A DNA stretch of 64,000 nt from Aquila chrysaetos chrysaetos. Taxonomy: Eukaryota; Chordata; Aves; Accipitriformes; Accipitridae. Both the position numbers and the translations under genes were made by a program. Positions 36,249 through 45,449 of this stretch are shown here, in pieces; the first letter of the stretch is position 1; each line of letters begins with the position of its first letter. Where the stretch lies: positions 29,368,363 through 29,432,362 of the forward strand of contig NC_044005.1 in the NCBI RefSeq assembly GCF_900496995.4. The letters run 5' to 3'. The notes beneath the pieces are model-generated. The model was not told the origin of the DNA and made no database searches. It saw only the letters and a list, made by a program, of their open reading frames with translations.

Positions 36249-37129
36249 TTTTTAATTATTAGCGTGCTCCCAGTTCATATTTTTCCCGTCAGGTGCTTCC
36301 ACTCTGTCTGCAACCACAGAGGGGGCTGTACTGGCGGGGAGCAACCTTATTCATATTGCTGAAGGGAAAGTTGTACAACAAGCTCGAGACCTGCCTCTGC
36401 TTCTCTTCTCTTCCCCCAGCCCAAGTCTCTTCTTTCCTACACGGAACGCATGTGGCAGCAAGCTTTGCTGCATCAGGCAGCCAGCATCAGCTTAAAGCTT
36501 TGCAAGCAACATGCTTTAACAAAACTTCCACACGAGAAATGGGAATGACACCAGAGAAAACTTGTCTTCCAAGTGATAGCCGATTTCAAATGACTTGACC
36601 TATATTTACCCTTAAGGCATAACAATAAAAGCAGTTTAAATTGATATAGTACACCTCATCCCTAAGGATCCCCAGAAATGCAAGCAATTGATATATAAAC
36701 AGCCCGCAGTTCATGCAGAGAAATGCAGATCTTTCCAGGGACGCAATACATCAGTTTAAGAGATGCCAAAAATAAGCTGCAGTCTAAAAATAAAAACAGA
36801 CACTAGTGTAGCCAGCCAGAAATCTAGGTCCATTAGACTCTGGCCAGGATATCCTAGTTAACTCCATTTCTGTATCTGTGGGACATGGGTAGGATTTTAA
36901 ATGCCCTAATTTGGACCTTGGCTTTACGTGCCAAAAATTACCCCCCGCACTGTTTGCTTGGCTATTATGTCAGTTCAAATAAGGTGGAGAAATGCTTCCT
37001 ACTGCATCCACCACACCGCTTTTTGGAGTATGTGACTGTCCCATAATAGCCTCCGATGAAAAAGTTTGAGGAGGAAGGGATACAGGCCACATGGCACGTG
37101 TAACACCATCACCCCTCATCCCGGCTGAC

Positions 37130-37350
37130 AAAAATGGACTTTGCTTAACTTCTTCTTCTTCTTTCTTCTCATTTGGCCATTTTTTTAAAGCTTTCAAATT
37201 AGTAACAGTCATTATTAGAAAGCAGGAGGGAAACACGTTTTCCTTGTTTACCACTGGACTAATTGTTTGGAGCTGCCTGCTTCTTATCTCTACAGCAGCT
37301 GTAAATGGGAGCCTGAGATAGGCGGATTTTAATTGCAAAATGTTATCAGA
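37130..37350. other. Candidate conserved non-coding element 4 kb upstream of NFKBIA
   Basis: A CTT-rich stretch is followed by complex sequence with a FOX-type TTGTTTACCAC, GACTAATTGTTTGG and GCGGATTTTAATTGC. No repeat recognised. Function not testable here. Confidence 0.25.
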
Positions 37351-39717
37351 ATTACAACGTTAAGTGTTCCCTGGCTTCCATCGCACTAGCAAAGTCCATA
37401 GACTTTTGGAGCAATAAACTGGAGTCCTATTCCAAAGGGGTATCTGCATGTGCGCATACACATGCAGAGAGCAGGTTTACTTTACCGATTTGCTTTGCTT
37501 TTGGTTTTAACAGCCCGGACCAAGATCCTGCTGAATGTTGTGAACTACGTTTCCCGGACGTTTACTGCGAGCCATGCATAGTCCTTGAGATTAAATGGGA
37601 GGAAACAGTTAATAGGTATCTGCAGCAGCAATCACAAAAGGATGAAGTTGAGGGACCAACTCTGGTAAATCAACAGCACCACAGCGACAGCACTAGGCCA
37701 CTAGACGGTTCTCATGATTAGTGTGGCAATCAGGAAATTACAGTTTAATGTGTTTGCTGGAGGCAGCAGCACGAGAATCTTTCATGTACTTTAAAAACTG
37801 ATTAAAACCCTACTGCCCCTTTTCAGTATTCAGGCACGCAAGGCTGCTTGTCGGAGCCCTGCCAGCTGCTTTCTGCAAGGTAGAATAAAAACAAACATCT
37901 CATCCCTGCAGCCCCACAGCCCTGCCAATTGAGTGCTCGGGGCACCTGGAGTGGAGTAGGCTTTTGCAAAATCTAGCCCTTAGGTATCAGGTGCAAAACC
38001 ACCTCTTGAGGTTACGGCCTTTTACACTGTTGAAGTGACTTTTAGGTAGTCCCTTGGTCTTGAAGTGCCTGCTGGACCAGGCAGTGGAGACTGCTAACAT
38101 AATCCCAAATAAAAAAATGCAGAGAACGTTAACACCCCCTCAGGCTGATGAGCATAAAAAACACTCCTGTGAAATTAATGCAGACATAGCAGAGGTATTA
38201 AACCAGAATACACAAGAAGACAAAGAGGGGTCAGTTTGGCACAGATGACTGCAGCATTCATAAAGTTTTGCTCCTGTTTCAGCAGGGCTAACCCCTGTCC
38301 CCGGATAGGTAGGCTGCTCTGTACCCTGGGGGCAAGTCTGAGCCTCCCAGAACTGCAACACCCGCATGAGTGGCCACGTAGGAAACCAAGAGTTGTGATA
38401 GGGTCCGCCCTATATCCAAAAACCGTATTTCCAAAAGCTGAGTTTGTTTCTTTCTATTCTTTTCCTCTTGCAGACCATGTAGAAAATTGTATAGAAGAAC
38501 TGCTAGAATGTGTTCATTTTCAAAAAAAAGGACAGTACGCCAGTAGCACAAAAGCAGCATCAATGACCTTCACCACTGTTTCAAAACCTCTGCTTTACAC
38601 CATCTTCTATATGCTGTCCCTTTAAGCAAATATTGTGCGACGACCTTGTTAGCTGTGAGGAGTTACAGAGAAGACAGTGGCTTTATTTTTTTTAACGTTA
38701 ATGACGGTTCCACTTGCCCCTGCATCCGTGGCTGGCTGCTGCTGTACATGTGGATCAGGGTTTAGGGCTGAATCCCTTCTCAATCCACACTTTTGGTTGC
38801 CTAATACCCAGGGGTGCTGGCCCATGTCTGGGCCCCCCGCGACGCCTGGGGCCAGGCTGCGGAGCCGCTGTGGGGTGGCAGCATCTCCCTGGGGCAGGAA
38901 GTGGGCTGGCCTCGGCGCGACTTTCCATCCAGAAAACATTTTCCATCTCCTTTCCGCCACCTACAACTGGCTGCAGTACCGCCTAGTTAAAACGCACACA
39001 AAATAAAAGCACCTCGCGTGCCTCCAAAAAGAGGTTTCTGTTGGCAAATGCTTGCTAAAAATAGCCGCGCGTTTGCCTGTGAGAGCAGCTGGAGGTCACT
39101 TACAGAAGGAGGCAAAGAACTCGCTTTGCTGAACTCTGTTTCCAGCCACTACAGCGAGGACGGGAAGTTTTAAAGTGTAATTTCTGCATGGTTCTAGCAA
39201 AACTCCGACCAGAGGCAGCGTGGTCCTGGCTGGGCTTGATTCCCCTGCTAGTCAGAGCAGGAGCTTGCTTTCCAACTCCCATTCTCCCTCTTTTGCAGGG
39301 AAGCAGGTAGGAGGAGGCTCATTTGTTAATTAAATTTCCCCTGCCAATTTACATTAAAAAGAGGAAACTGTTTCAAGAAGCTCGCAAAACTTTCATAACC
39401 CTTAACCTATAAAAGAAGGAGTTGTACGGCTTTTTTCTAAACCTGCCCAAAAGCACCACCGGGTTGTCCCAGGCCAAGTGATGAATAATGAAATAAAGTT
39501 CAGGAATGGCACAGCTGGGCTGAAAATCAGGAACATCTGCTCATAGAAAGTCAGGCATTCACCCTCTCCTCTGGCTCCCCCTTTCATCTTTGGATTTTCT
39601 CATAAGTTCTTGTTCAAAAGGATGCCATCCCATGGGAAAATGACAAAAGGGGAAAAAGTGCAGACACTGTTACTCAGCGAGGCCAGCAATAGTTGCAAGA
39701 GAAGAAAAATTCTTCAT

Positions 39718-39727
39718 GGGAATCCCC
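39718..39727 (+). promoter_or_regulatory. NF-kappaB consensus site GGGAATCCCC, 1.4 kb upstream
   Basis: Perfect match to the degenerate kappaB consensus about 1.4 kb before the predicted NFKBIA start. A single site, so it may be chance. Confidence 0.35.
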
Positions 39728-41075
39728 CACATCTAAGAAGTAGACGCAAAAATTCACCAGGGAAAAATTCAGCGCTGTCAGCCCCACAGACAATGCCTTT
39801 TATCCATGTGGGAGCCTACATTTATCCAGTTTTCATTACCCACGGATGGCATGACAGCAGTAAAAAGGAGCAGAGAAGAATCATTAGGCATGGCCAGAGA
39901 AAGTAAGAATAATGGCAGAAGATGTAATTTCTTCTTAAAAAGGTTTGCTCCGTTATGGACATGTAACTTTTAAAAGAGGCCTGTTTACTCCTGGACCAGA
40001 ACTGGATGTACAGGAGTGGTGCAGAATTCTCCTGTTCATTCCCGATCCCACTGCACTGAAACAGAGTGAAAGCTTCCACAGCAGAGACGTGCAATCCTCT
40101 AAACGCCGAGGCGGCACCTGCACACTTGCAGGTGCCATGACAGCGCAACACCAGTCCTGTGCAATACTCTCTCCAAAAAGCGGTACCCCACCCCAAGCAA
40201 CAGCAGGGCAGACATGCGGCGTGCTGATGCAGTTGCAGCCTCAGCATCGCCCTGGGTGGTGTTTGGTTCCCTGAACTTTTTAGCACGACCTGGCTACCCT
40301 GGGATGGCTGCGAAGCCTGCTCCTGCTCGTCAAAGGAGCGCCGGTTAACGACTCCTCGGGGAGCCCCCCTCAGCAGCCCTCAAAACGATGCCTCAAAAAG
40401 GGATCTGCCGTTGCGCAGATGAGGGCCGTGGAGGAGAGCCGTCGTCGTGCTATGCCGCGCCTCGCGTGGGGGTGGGGGGGAGCTTCTGTGAGCGTGATGA
40501 CCACCGCTTTGTGTGCTTACAGCCTGGCCCTCCGGCCCGAGACACCCGCAGCCCCTCTTACCGAAGAGCAAGCTGGCGGAAAGTCGGGGCCCCGGCGAGG
40601 CGGGGTGCAGCCCAGGCCAGCAGTGCCCAGCAAGGGCGGGTGGTCCCCAGCGTGCGAGGACCCCTGAAGCGTGCAAGGGGACCCTGGTGCAAAGAGCCCC
40701 GCGGCGTGCGATGGGACCCCGCGGGGGTGCGCACACCCGCCGCCCTGCCGGGGCCGGGGAGGGGGCACCGGGAGCCCCGGGACCGGGCAGGGCAGGGAAA
40801 GCCCCCCGGGAAAGCCGGCGAGGGGCAGCCGCCCGGGGCGCGGCAGGGAAGTACCGGCGGGGACGCCGGAGAGGCGAGTACTTCCCCCCTGACGTGGAAA
40901 AACGCCAAGTCCCCTCCCGCGCCGGGCCGGGCCGAGCTCAGCTCTGCTCTTCCCTCCCCTCCTCTCCCGGGGCGGCGGAGGGGCGGGAAGGGGCCGGCCC
41001 GCGCCGGTCCGCCCTCCCTGCCACCGCCGGCGGCGCCGAGCAGGACCAGACCCGTCGGTCGGGCTTTGAGTGGCT

Positions 41076-41085
41076 GGAAATTCCC
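41076..41085 (+). promoter_or_regulatory. NFKBIA: Promoter NF-kappaB site GGAAATTCCC
   Basis: This is a perfect match to the kappaB consensus (its complement is GGGAATTTCC), about 85 bases upstream of the predicted transcription start. The same decamer sits at a similar place in the human NFKBIA promoter, where it mediates feedback induction. Confidence 0.88.
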
Positions 41086-41129
41086 GTCCTCGGCGGCTCC
41101 TCCCCCGCAGAAATCCCCTCGCCCGGGTG

Positions 41130-41134
41130 TATAT
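41130..41134 (+). promoter_or_regulatory. NFKBIA: TATA element of NFKBIA
   Basis: TATAT within GGGTGTATATGCGAAG lies 31 bases before an initiator-like A at 41161. It is the only TATA-like sequence in the GC-rich proximal promoter. Confidence 0.7.
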
Positions 41135-41188
41135 GCGAAGCGCTGCCGCCGCCGCCGCTCAGTCGCAGCAAGCCGGAGCCCTGCCGCT

Positions 41189-41412
41189 ATGATCAGCGCC
41201 CGCCGCCTCGTCGAGCCGCCGGTTATGGAGGGCTACGAGCCAGCGAAGAAAGAGCGCCAGGGCGGCTTCCCGCTCGACGACCGCCACGACAGCGGCTTGG
41301 ACTCCATGAAGGAGGAGGAGTACCGGCAGCTGGTGAAGGAGCTGGAGGACATACGCCTGCAGCCCCGCGAGCCGCCCGCCTGGGCGCAGCAGCTGACGGA
41401 GGACGGAGACAC
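41189..41412 (+). CDS. NFKBIA: NFKBIA coding exon 1
   Basis: This exon encodes residues 1-74 and two bases of codon 75. It carries the signal-response domain: K20/K21, the DSGLDS degron, Y45 (equivalent to human Y42) and the N-terminal export-like helix. It ends GGAGACAC before the donor GTAAGC. The start ATG has G at -3. The short segment EPPAWAQQL before the first ankyrin repeat appears a few residues shorter than I remember for chicken. Confidence 0.96.
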
Positions 41413-44127
41413 GTAAGCGGGGGTCGGGGGCCGGCCGCGGGCGCGGGCGCGGGGCCGGGGCCGGGGCCGGGGCCGGCCGAGGACGGGACAGGATGTGCTG
41501 CCGGCGGGGAGGCGCCGGGCTGGGCCGCGGCGCGGCGGGGAGGGCGGAAAGTCCCTGGAGGGGCGCCAGGGAGAGGCGGCTCCCGCGGCCGCGGAAAGCC
41601 CCGGCCGCCGAAAGCCCCGGCTTGCGACACCCGCGCGTGACCCGGGACCGGCCCCGGGCCCGCCTCGCCCCTCTGCCCGCCTCGGGGGGGTTAGCGTGGG
41701 GGTTCTAACGTCCGTCGCTCAATTTTTTTGTTGTCGTTTCCCCTCGCCCCTCCGCAGTTTTCTCCACTTGGCGATTATTCACGAGGAGAAGGCCCTGAGC
41801 CTGGAGGTGATCCGGCAGGCGGCCGGGGACCGTGCTTTCCTGAACTTCCAGAACAACCTCAGCCAGGTACTTTCAACTCTGCAGCCCCAAATCCGGATCA
41901 GCCCCCGCCACCCCCACAGAAGCCCTCTGGGGAATTCCCACCCAAAAGAGTCCTTTTAAAATTTTTTTTTAATTGATGGAATCAATTAAGTCAAGCCTAC
42001 TTAAATCAAAGCCTACATTCAGGAAAGTCCCCAGCTGGCTCCAGCCAGCCTTAGTACAATGCTTCCTCTCCCCTGAGAGTGGCATTTAACACCCGCATTT
42101 TTCAAATATGATGCAATGGGTTGCATCCCTCTTTACTGGGGTGTTAATTGTAGCCTTCGTATGGATTGACTGTTCGGTGTCCGGAGAGCCCTAAGTTCAT
42201 CACTTCCAGACTAAAGGGCAACTATACAACATGCTGGGAAGCACAAAGACCTGAGTTTATGGGGTGTGTTTTTAATTGGGGGCACAAATCACCGAGTGGT
42301 CGAGGGCTCTGTTTGTCTAGATGTTGCTGCCAAGTTTGCAGTGTAACTTACGGGTTTGTGTTTTCTCTTCTGCCTGCAGACTCCTCTTCACCTGGCAGTG
42401 ATCACCGATCAGCCTGAAATTGCCGAGCATCTTCTGAAGGCCGGGTGCGACCTGGAACTCAGGGACTTCCGAGGAAACACCCCCCTGCATATTGCCTGCC
42501 AGCAGGGCTCCCTCAGGAGCGTCAGCGTCCTCACGCAGTACTGCCAGCCGCACCACCTACTCGCTGTCCTGCAGGCAACCAACTACAACGGTACGGGCAC
42601 GCTGTTGTACGTCGATATCGGTGTGCTGTGCTGAGGGTAGGGTTGATGTCCCGTAGAGCTCAAAGATCTCTAGAGGGCTGGAGAAGGATCATTATGCCCA
42701 TTTGAGAGTTGAGGAGCCCAAAGCACACAGCAGTGTCTGACTTCTTTAAAATGTCACTGCCTTGTAGGCCTCCTTACTGTTGATTATTGGCTCTCACAGC
42801 TTTGAATTTTGCATTTTTAGTGAGTACTTTTGCAGTGCTCCTTTTTTTTGGTTACAGTTAGTTGCAGTCAAACACTGGAATAAAGCCTCCAAGAAATCTT
42901 TCCAAAATCCAACCCTGTTATTCATACTTACTGGAAGCTGGAAAGCTCTTCTGGAAAACACCCTTTTGTCATGGATGAAGCGCACACTTAGATACCATCC
43001 TGTCCTATCTTCTTGACTTTAGCTGAATGATAGGGCATTAGGGTAGACTTACCCAAATTTTCCCTTCATTTGTGTTTTGCAGGACATACATGTCTCCATT
43101 TGGCGTCTATTCAAGGATACCTGGCTATTGTCGAATACTTGCTGTCCTTGGGAGCAGATGTAAATGCTCAGGTATGTAATGTATGCTGTGAATTTGACTG
43201 AGCAGGGCTGTGTAGTCGTAAGAATCAACAGGTCTGGCACTGGCTGTGGCTCTCCTAACGTCCCAAACCTTGTGTTATTTTCATGCAGGAGCCATGCAAT
43301 GGCAGAACGGCACTACATTTGGCTGTCGACCTGCAGAATTCAGACCTGGTGTCGCTTCTGGTGAAACATGGGGCGGATGTGAACAAAGTGACCTACCAGG
43401 GCTATTCCCCCTATCAGCTCACATGGGGAAGAGACAACTCCAGCATACAGGAACAGCTGAAGCAGCTGACCACAGCCGACCTGCAGATGTTGCCAGAAAG
43501 TGAGGACGAGGAGAGCAGTGAATCGGAGCCTGAATTCACAGAGGATGAAGTAAGTAGCTATTTGCACCTTTTCAAGAGAAGGGGAAAATCTTGCCCTTTG
43601 TAGGGTTTTTTTTTTTTGGTGATGCTGCTCTGATGACACGCTCCAGTGACCTCTTACCTGCATAACAGACATAACAGACATTTATAAATAGCCCATAAAG
43701 TAAGGTTACGTGATCAACCATCAGCAAGATGGCAGTTGGGGCGAGCAGATAAATAGAATAAATTTAAGAATAAAATGTAAAAAATAACATGAGGGAACAG
43801 AGGTTAGCTTCATGCAACACAGTTGTCTGAACACCGTTCTGTTGCTGACACCTACAGAACCTTGTGAGATAAAATTCAAGTTAATGGGTGGTTTTCTCCT
43901 CCCCAGCATTTGTTTTTCTAATGTTCTCAGTGCTGCTAAATGGCAAACGAAACCATTTTGGTGTAGAAATTTTATATGCTGCTGAAGTCAGGGCATGCAG
44001 AATTTGGCAGTTATCCCAGAGTGGATACGATACTCCCAGTAAGAGTTTTGCATTAACAGCCTTTTGTTTTTTCTTGCAGCTTATATACGATGACTGCCTT
44101 ATTGGAGGACGACAGCTGGCATTTTAA
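41189..44127 (+). CDS. NFKBIA: NF-kappaB inhibitor alpha (IkappaB-alpha), six coding exons
   Basis: Coding exons are 41189-41412, 41758-41866, 42380-42590, 43083-43171, 43289-43549 and 44080-44127. All introns are GT-AG and phases match across every junction, giving 942 nt and 313 residues. IkappaB-alpha holds NF-kappaB dimers inactive in the cytoplasm and strips them from DNA in the nucleus. IKK phosphorylation leads to its ubiquitination and proteasomal loss. Visible motifs: ubiquitin-acceptor lysines K20/K21; phosphodegron DSGLDS with S35 and S39; nuclear-export-like [10 protein letters not shown] (48-57); ankyrin repeats starting near residues 74, 112, 145, 184, 218 and 251; acidic PEST segment (280-298); tail ending GGRQLAF. 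The length is close to human (317) and, from memory, chicken (318). The start was chosen because MISARRL matches the family N-terminus and a TATA box lies just upstream. No frameshift or missing key residue is seen. Identification is essentially certain. Confidence 0.98.
41451..41474 (+). repeat. (GGGGCC)4 hexanucleotide tract in NFKBIA intron 1
   Basis: Four perfect GGGGCC units start 38 bases after the exon 1 donor and are flanked by GC-rich sequence. Four G4 runs separated by CC fit the G-quadruplex consensus on the non-template (RNA-like) strand. The unit is the one expanded in human C9orf72, but here it is short. Confidence 0.95.
41546..41555 (-). promoter_or_regulatory. NF-kappaB consensus site in NFKBIA intron 1
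   Basis: The + strand reads GGAAAGTCCC, the complement of the classical immunoglobulin-kappa/HIV-type site GGGACTTTCC. It lies about 385 bases downstream of the predicted start, inside the CpG island. Occupancy is inferred. Confidence 0.6.
41758..41866 (+). CDS. NFKBIA: NFKBIA coding exon 2
   Basis: This exon encodes [13 protein letters not shown] through NNLSQ, which is ankyrin repeat 1 (residues 76-111). The acceptor is a pyrimidine-rich tract ending CCGCAG. The donor is CAG followed by GTACTT. Length 109 nt takes the frame from phase 2 to phase 0. Confidence 0.96.
41930..41939. promoter_or_regulatory. Palindromic NF-kappaB consensus site in NFKBIA intron 2
   Basis: GGGAATTCCC is a perfect palindromic match to the kappaB consensus, 64 bases after the exon 2 donor. 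Function is inferred. Confidence 0.6.
42022..42031 (-). promoter_or_regulatory. Second NF-kappaB consensus site in NFKBIA intron 2
   Basis: The + strand reads GGAAAGTCCC (complement GGGACTTTCC), the same decamer as in intron 1 and 83 bases downstream of the palindromic site. Function is inferred. Confidence 0.55.
42380..42590 (+). CDS. NFKBIA: NFKBIA coding exon 3
   Basis: This exon encodes ankyrin repeats 2 and 3, each beginning TPLH (residues 112 and 145), and ends in NYN plus one base of a glycine codon. The acceptor is CTGCCTGCAG and the donor reads AACG then GTACGG. The 211-nt length leaves phase 1, which the next exon resolves. Confidence 0.96.
42689..42742 (-). mobile_element. MIR-like SINE remnant in NFKBIA intron 3
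   Basis: ATTATGCCCATTT, then GAGTTGAGGA, then GCCCAAAGCACACAGCAG follow in the order found in the reverse complement of MIR (the ATTATCCCCATTTTACAG, GAGGAAACTGAG and CCCAAGGTCACACAGC blocks). The copy is short and diverged, so alignment is needed to confirm it. Confidence 0.45.
43083..43171 (+). CDS. NFKBIA: NFKBIA coding exon 4
   Basis: This exon encodes ankyrin repeat 4 ([13 protein letters not shown] to GADVNAQ, residues 182-211). The acceptor is TTTTGCAG and the donor is CAG then GTATGT. The 89-nt length returns the frame to phase 0. Confidence 0.96.
43289..43549 (+). CDS. NFKBIA: NFKBIA coding exon 5
   Basis: This exon encodes ankyrin repeats 5 and 6 ([10 protein letters not shown] at 218 and SPYQLTWG at 251) and the acidic PEST segment (280-298, [11 protein letters not shown] to FTEDE). 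In the family this segment is phosphorylated by CK2 and controls basal turnover. The acceptor is TTTTCATGCAG and the donor is GAA then GTAAGT. Length 261 nt, phase 0 at both ends. Confidence 0.96.
44080..44127 (+). CDS. NFKBIA: NFKBIA coding exon 6 (stop exon)
   Basis: This exon encodes the last 15 residues, [15 protein letters not shown], followed by TAA at 44125-44127. The acceptor is a long T-rich tract ending TTCTTGCAG. The C-terminal YDDC and GGRQL motifs match vertebrate IkappaB-alpha. Confidence 0.95.
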   Translation, partial: LIYDDCLIGGRQLAF

Positions 44128-44828
44128 AGCAGAGCTATCTGTGAAAAGAAGTGACTGTGTACATATGTATAGAAAAAGGACTGACTTTCTTCATTTAAAA
44201 AGAAAGTCACAATGTGAAGGGAAAAACCAGGAGGGAAATACTACACTGCCCAGCAAGGAGCATGTAATTGTAACAGGACGGTTCCAGGTTCTGGCCCGTG
44301 TTTAAATACAGGAGTGGGATGTGTAACATCAGTAGAGATCTGTGATTATTCACACCACCTGATAAAGAGCCACATAGCCAATCTTCTCAGCCCTACAGAG
44401 GTAACAGACTACACATCCAACCTGCTGGTTACAGAGAGTTATCTTGTGGCGTTAAGTACCACGAGGAATGCGTGTCGCCTCGTGGCAAGGCAGGCTCATA
44501 CCAACCCCCCCATCTTCTCGGAGACTGCGTGTTAATCTGTGTTGGGCTGGTGGTGCTCCCTGGCCTTACTGACCGGCCTCAGCTGCTCTTGGTGGGGTGT
44601 CCCAGGTGGAGGAGTCAAACCAAGGGACTGGTGACCTCCTGACTGTTAGAAGAAAGTAGCAATAATGTTAACTGTGGGCATTGGAAACTGTGTGTTTCAC
44701 ACCATGTGTGTCATAATTGCTACACTTTTTAGCAATTGTATATTGTGTAAATACTGTACATTTTTTGTTTATAATTATTTTGGTACATGTGAGATATGTA
44801 TTTATTAAAAAAAGACAGATTACTGTAC
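44128..44828 (+). other. NFKBIA: NFKBIA 3' untranslated region
   Basis: About 700 bases follow the stop codon before the poly(A) signal. The distal part is AT-rich and contains ATTTA (44800-44804), a possible AU-rich element in keeping with the short-lived mRNA known for this gene. The 3' end is inferred from the poly(A) signal, not observed. Confidence 0.75.
44804..44809 (+). terminator. NFKBIA: NFKBIA poly(A) signal ATTAAA
   Basis: ATTAAA lies about 680 bases after the stop codon. A GT-rich stretch (GGTGTGTGTAATGGTTCGTT) follows at about 44830-44850 and fits a downstream element. Cleavage is expected near 44825-44830. No better AATAAA is present between the stop and this site. Confidence 0.8.
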
Positions 44829-45049
44829 CTGGTGTGTGTAATGGTTCGTTGCCCACCTCGTCGTCCTGAGATATGTGGGAATCCACCTGGTGTGCTTTTT
44901 AAGAAACATTTAACACCTAGTAGACCGATAGGGTCACAGGCTCAGGGGTTTTAGGTGGTTTACCTCGGCAGCAGTCAGACATCTAAGCAGCTCACAGCTC
45001 TCACAGCCCTTCTGCTGCAGCTAATTTTGGAAACAGACGTAGGTGTTGT

Positions 45050-45440
45050 TTCCTGCGCCCGTTGCGGCAGGCGGGTCGGGGGGCCGGTATTCCCCCTCCG
45101 TCAGCCAAGCACCGGGCCACCCGGCCGCTAGAGAGGGGTTTTGAGGCCACCTGTGGCAGCGCCCACCCGCCCGCCCTCGTGGCACCTTTCGTTCCAGCTC
45201 CAATACACGCCGGCAGCTCTTGCTGGGACTTGCCGGCGGAGGCTGGAGGTTTGCAGTGCAGCCCCGCACCCGCTCGCCCTCTCGTTTATCACCCGGCTCA
45301 GCTCCGGTTTGAACTCGGACACCTTCGGATTTTCCAAAGGGGTTTTCCACGGGAAGAGGGAGCACACGCCCGGGAACATGTGCTGCTGCCCTCTGCCCCC
45401 AAAATTCAGGCGTGGGGCCTCCCCCCTTCCCGGCTGCAGG
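45050..45440. promoter_or_regulatory. CpG-rich block just downstream of NFKBIA
   Basis: A GC- and CpG-rich segment starts about 220 bases after the predicted NFKBIA cleavage site and is separated from the gene by AT-rich sequence. No coding exon is recognised. It could be a downstream enhancer, an antisense promoter or a neutral GC-rich patch. Confidence 0.5.
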
Positions 45441-45449
45441 AGCTACAGC

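Larger units (their letters stand above)
30030..40380. other. NFKBIA upstream intergenic region
   Basis: About 10 kb of mostly unique-looking DNA without recognisable exons. It contains candidate regulatory blocks and consensus kappaB sites listed separately. The mammalian upstream neighbour INSM2, a single-exon zinc-finger gene, is not present in this interval. Confidence 0.6.
40870..41188 (+). promoter_or_regulatory. NFKBIA: NFKBIA core and proximal promoter
   Basis: The region holds a CRE/ATF-like TGACGTGG (40890-40897), a GC box GGGGCGGGA (40980-40988), a kappaB site (41076-41085), a TATA element (41130-41134) and an initiator-like TCAGTC around 41161. The spacing, with kappaB about 85 bases and TATA about 31 bases before the predicted start, resembles the mammalian promoter. 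Transcription is inducible by NF-kappaB in other vertebrates. The predicted 5' UTR is only about 28 nt if 41161 is the start. Confidence 0.8.
40380..41720. promoter_or_regulatory. NFKBIA: CpG island over NFKBIA promoter, exon 1 and intron 1
   Basis: A very GC- and CpG-rich stretch surrounds the promoter and first exon. Because stop codons are rare in such DNA, long chance frames run through it in several frames on both strands. These are not genes. The island ends abruptly before exon 2. Confidence 0.88.

Noticed and set aside
38054..38248. 64-codon Lys/Glu/Asn/Gln-rich frame
   Set aside because: Composition looks protein-like but reflects A-rich DNA. No splice sites, homology or conservation evidence are available.
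40513..41640. 375-codon frame overlapping the NFKBIA promoter and exon 1 in another frame
   Set aside because: Pro/Gly/Ala/Arg-rich low-complexity translation caused by the scarcity of stops in a CpG island. It runs across the promoter, exon 1 and intron 1 without regard to splice sites.
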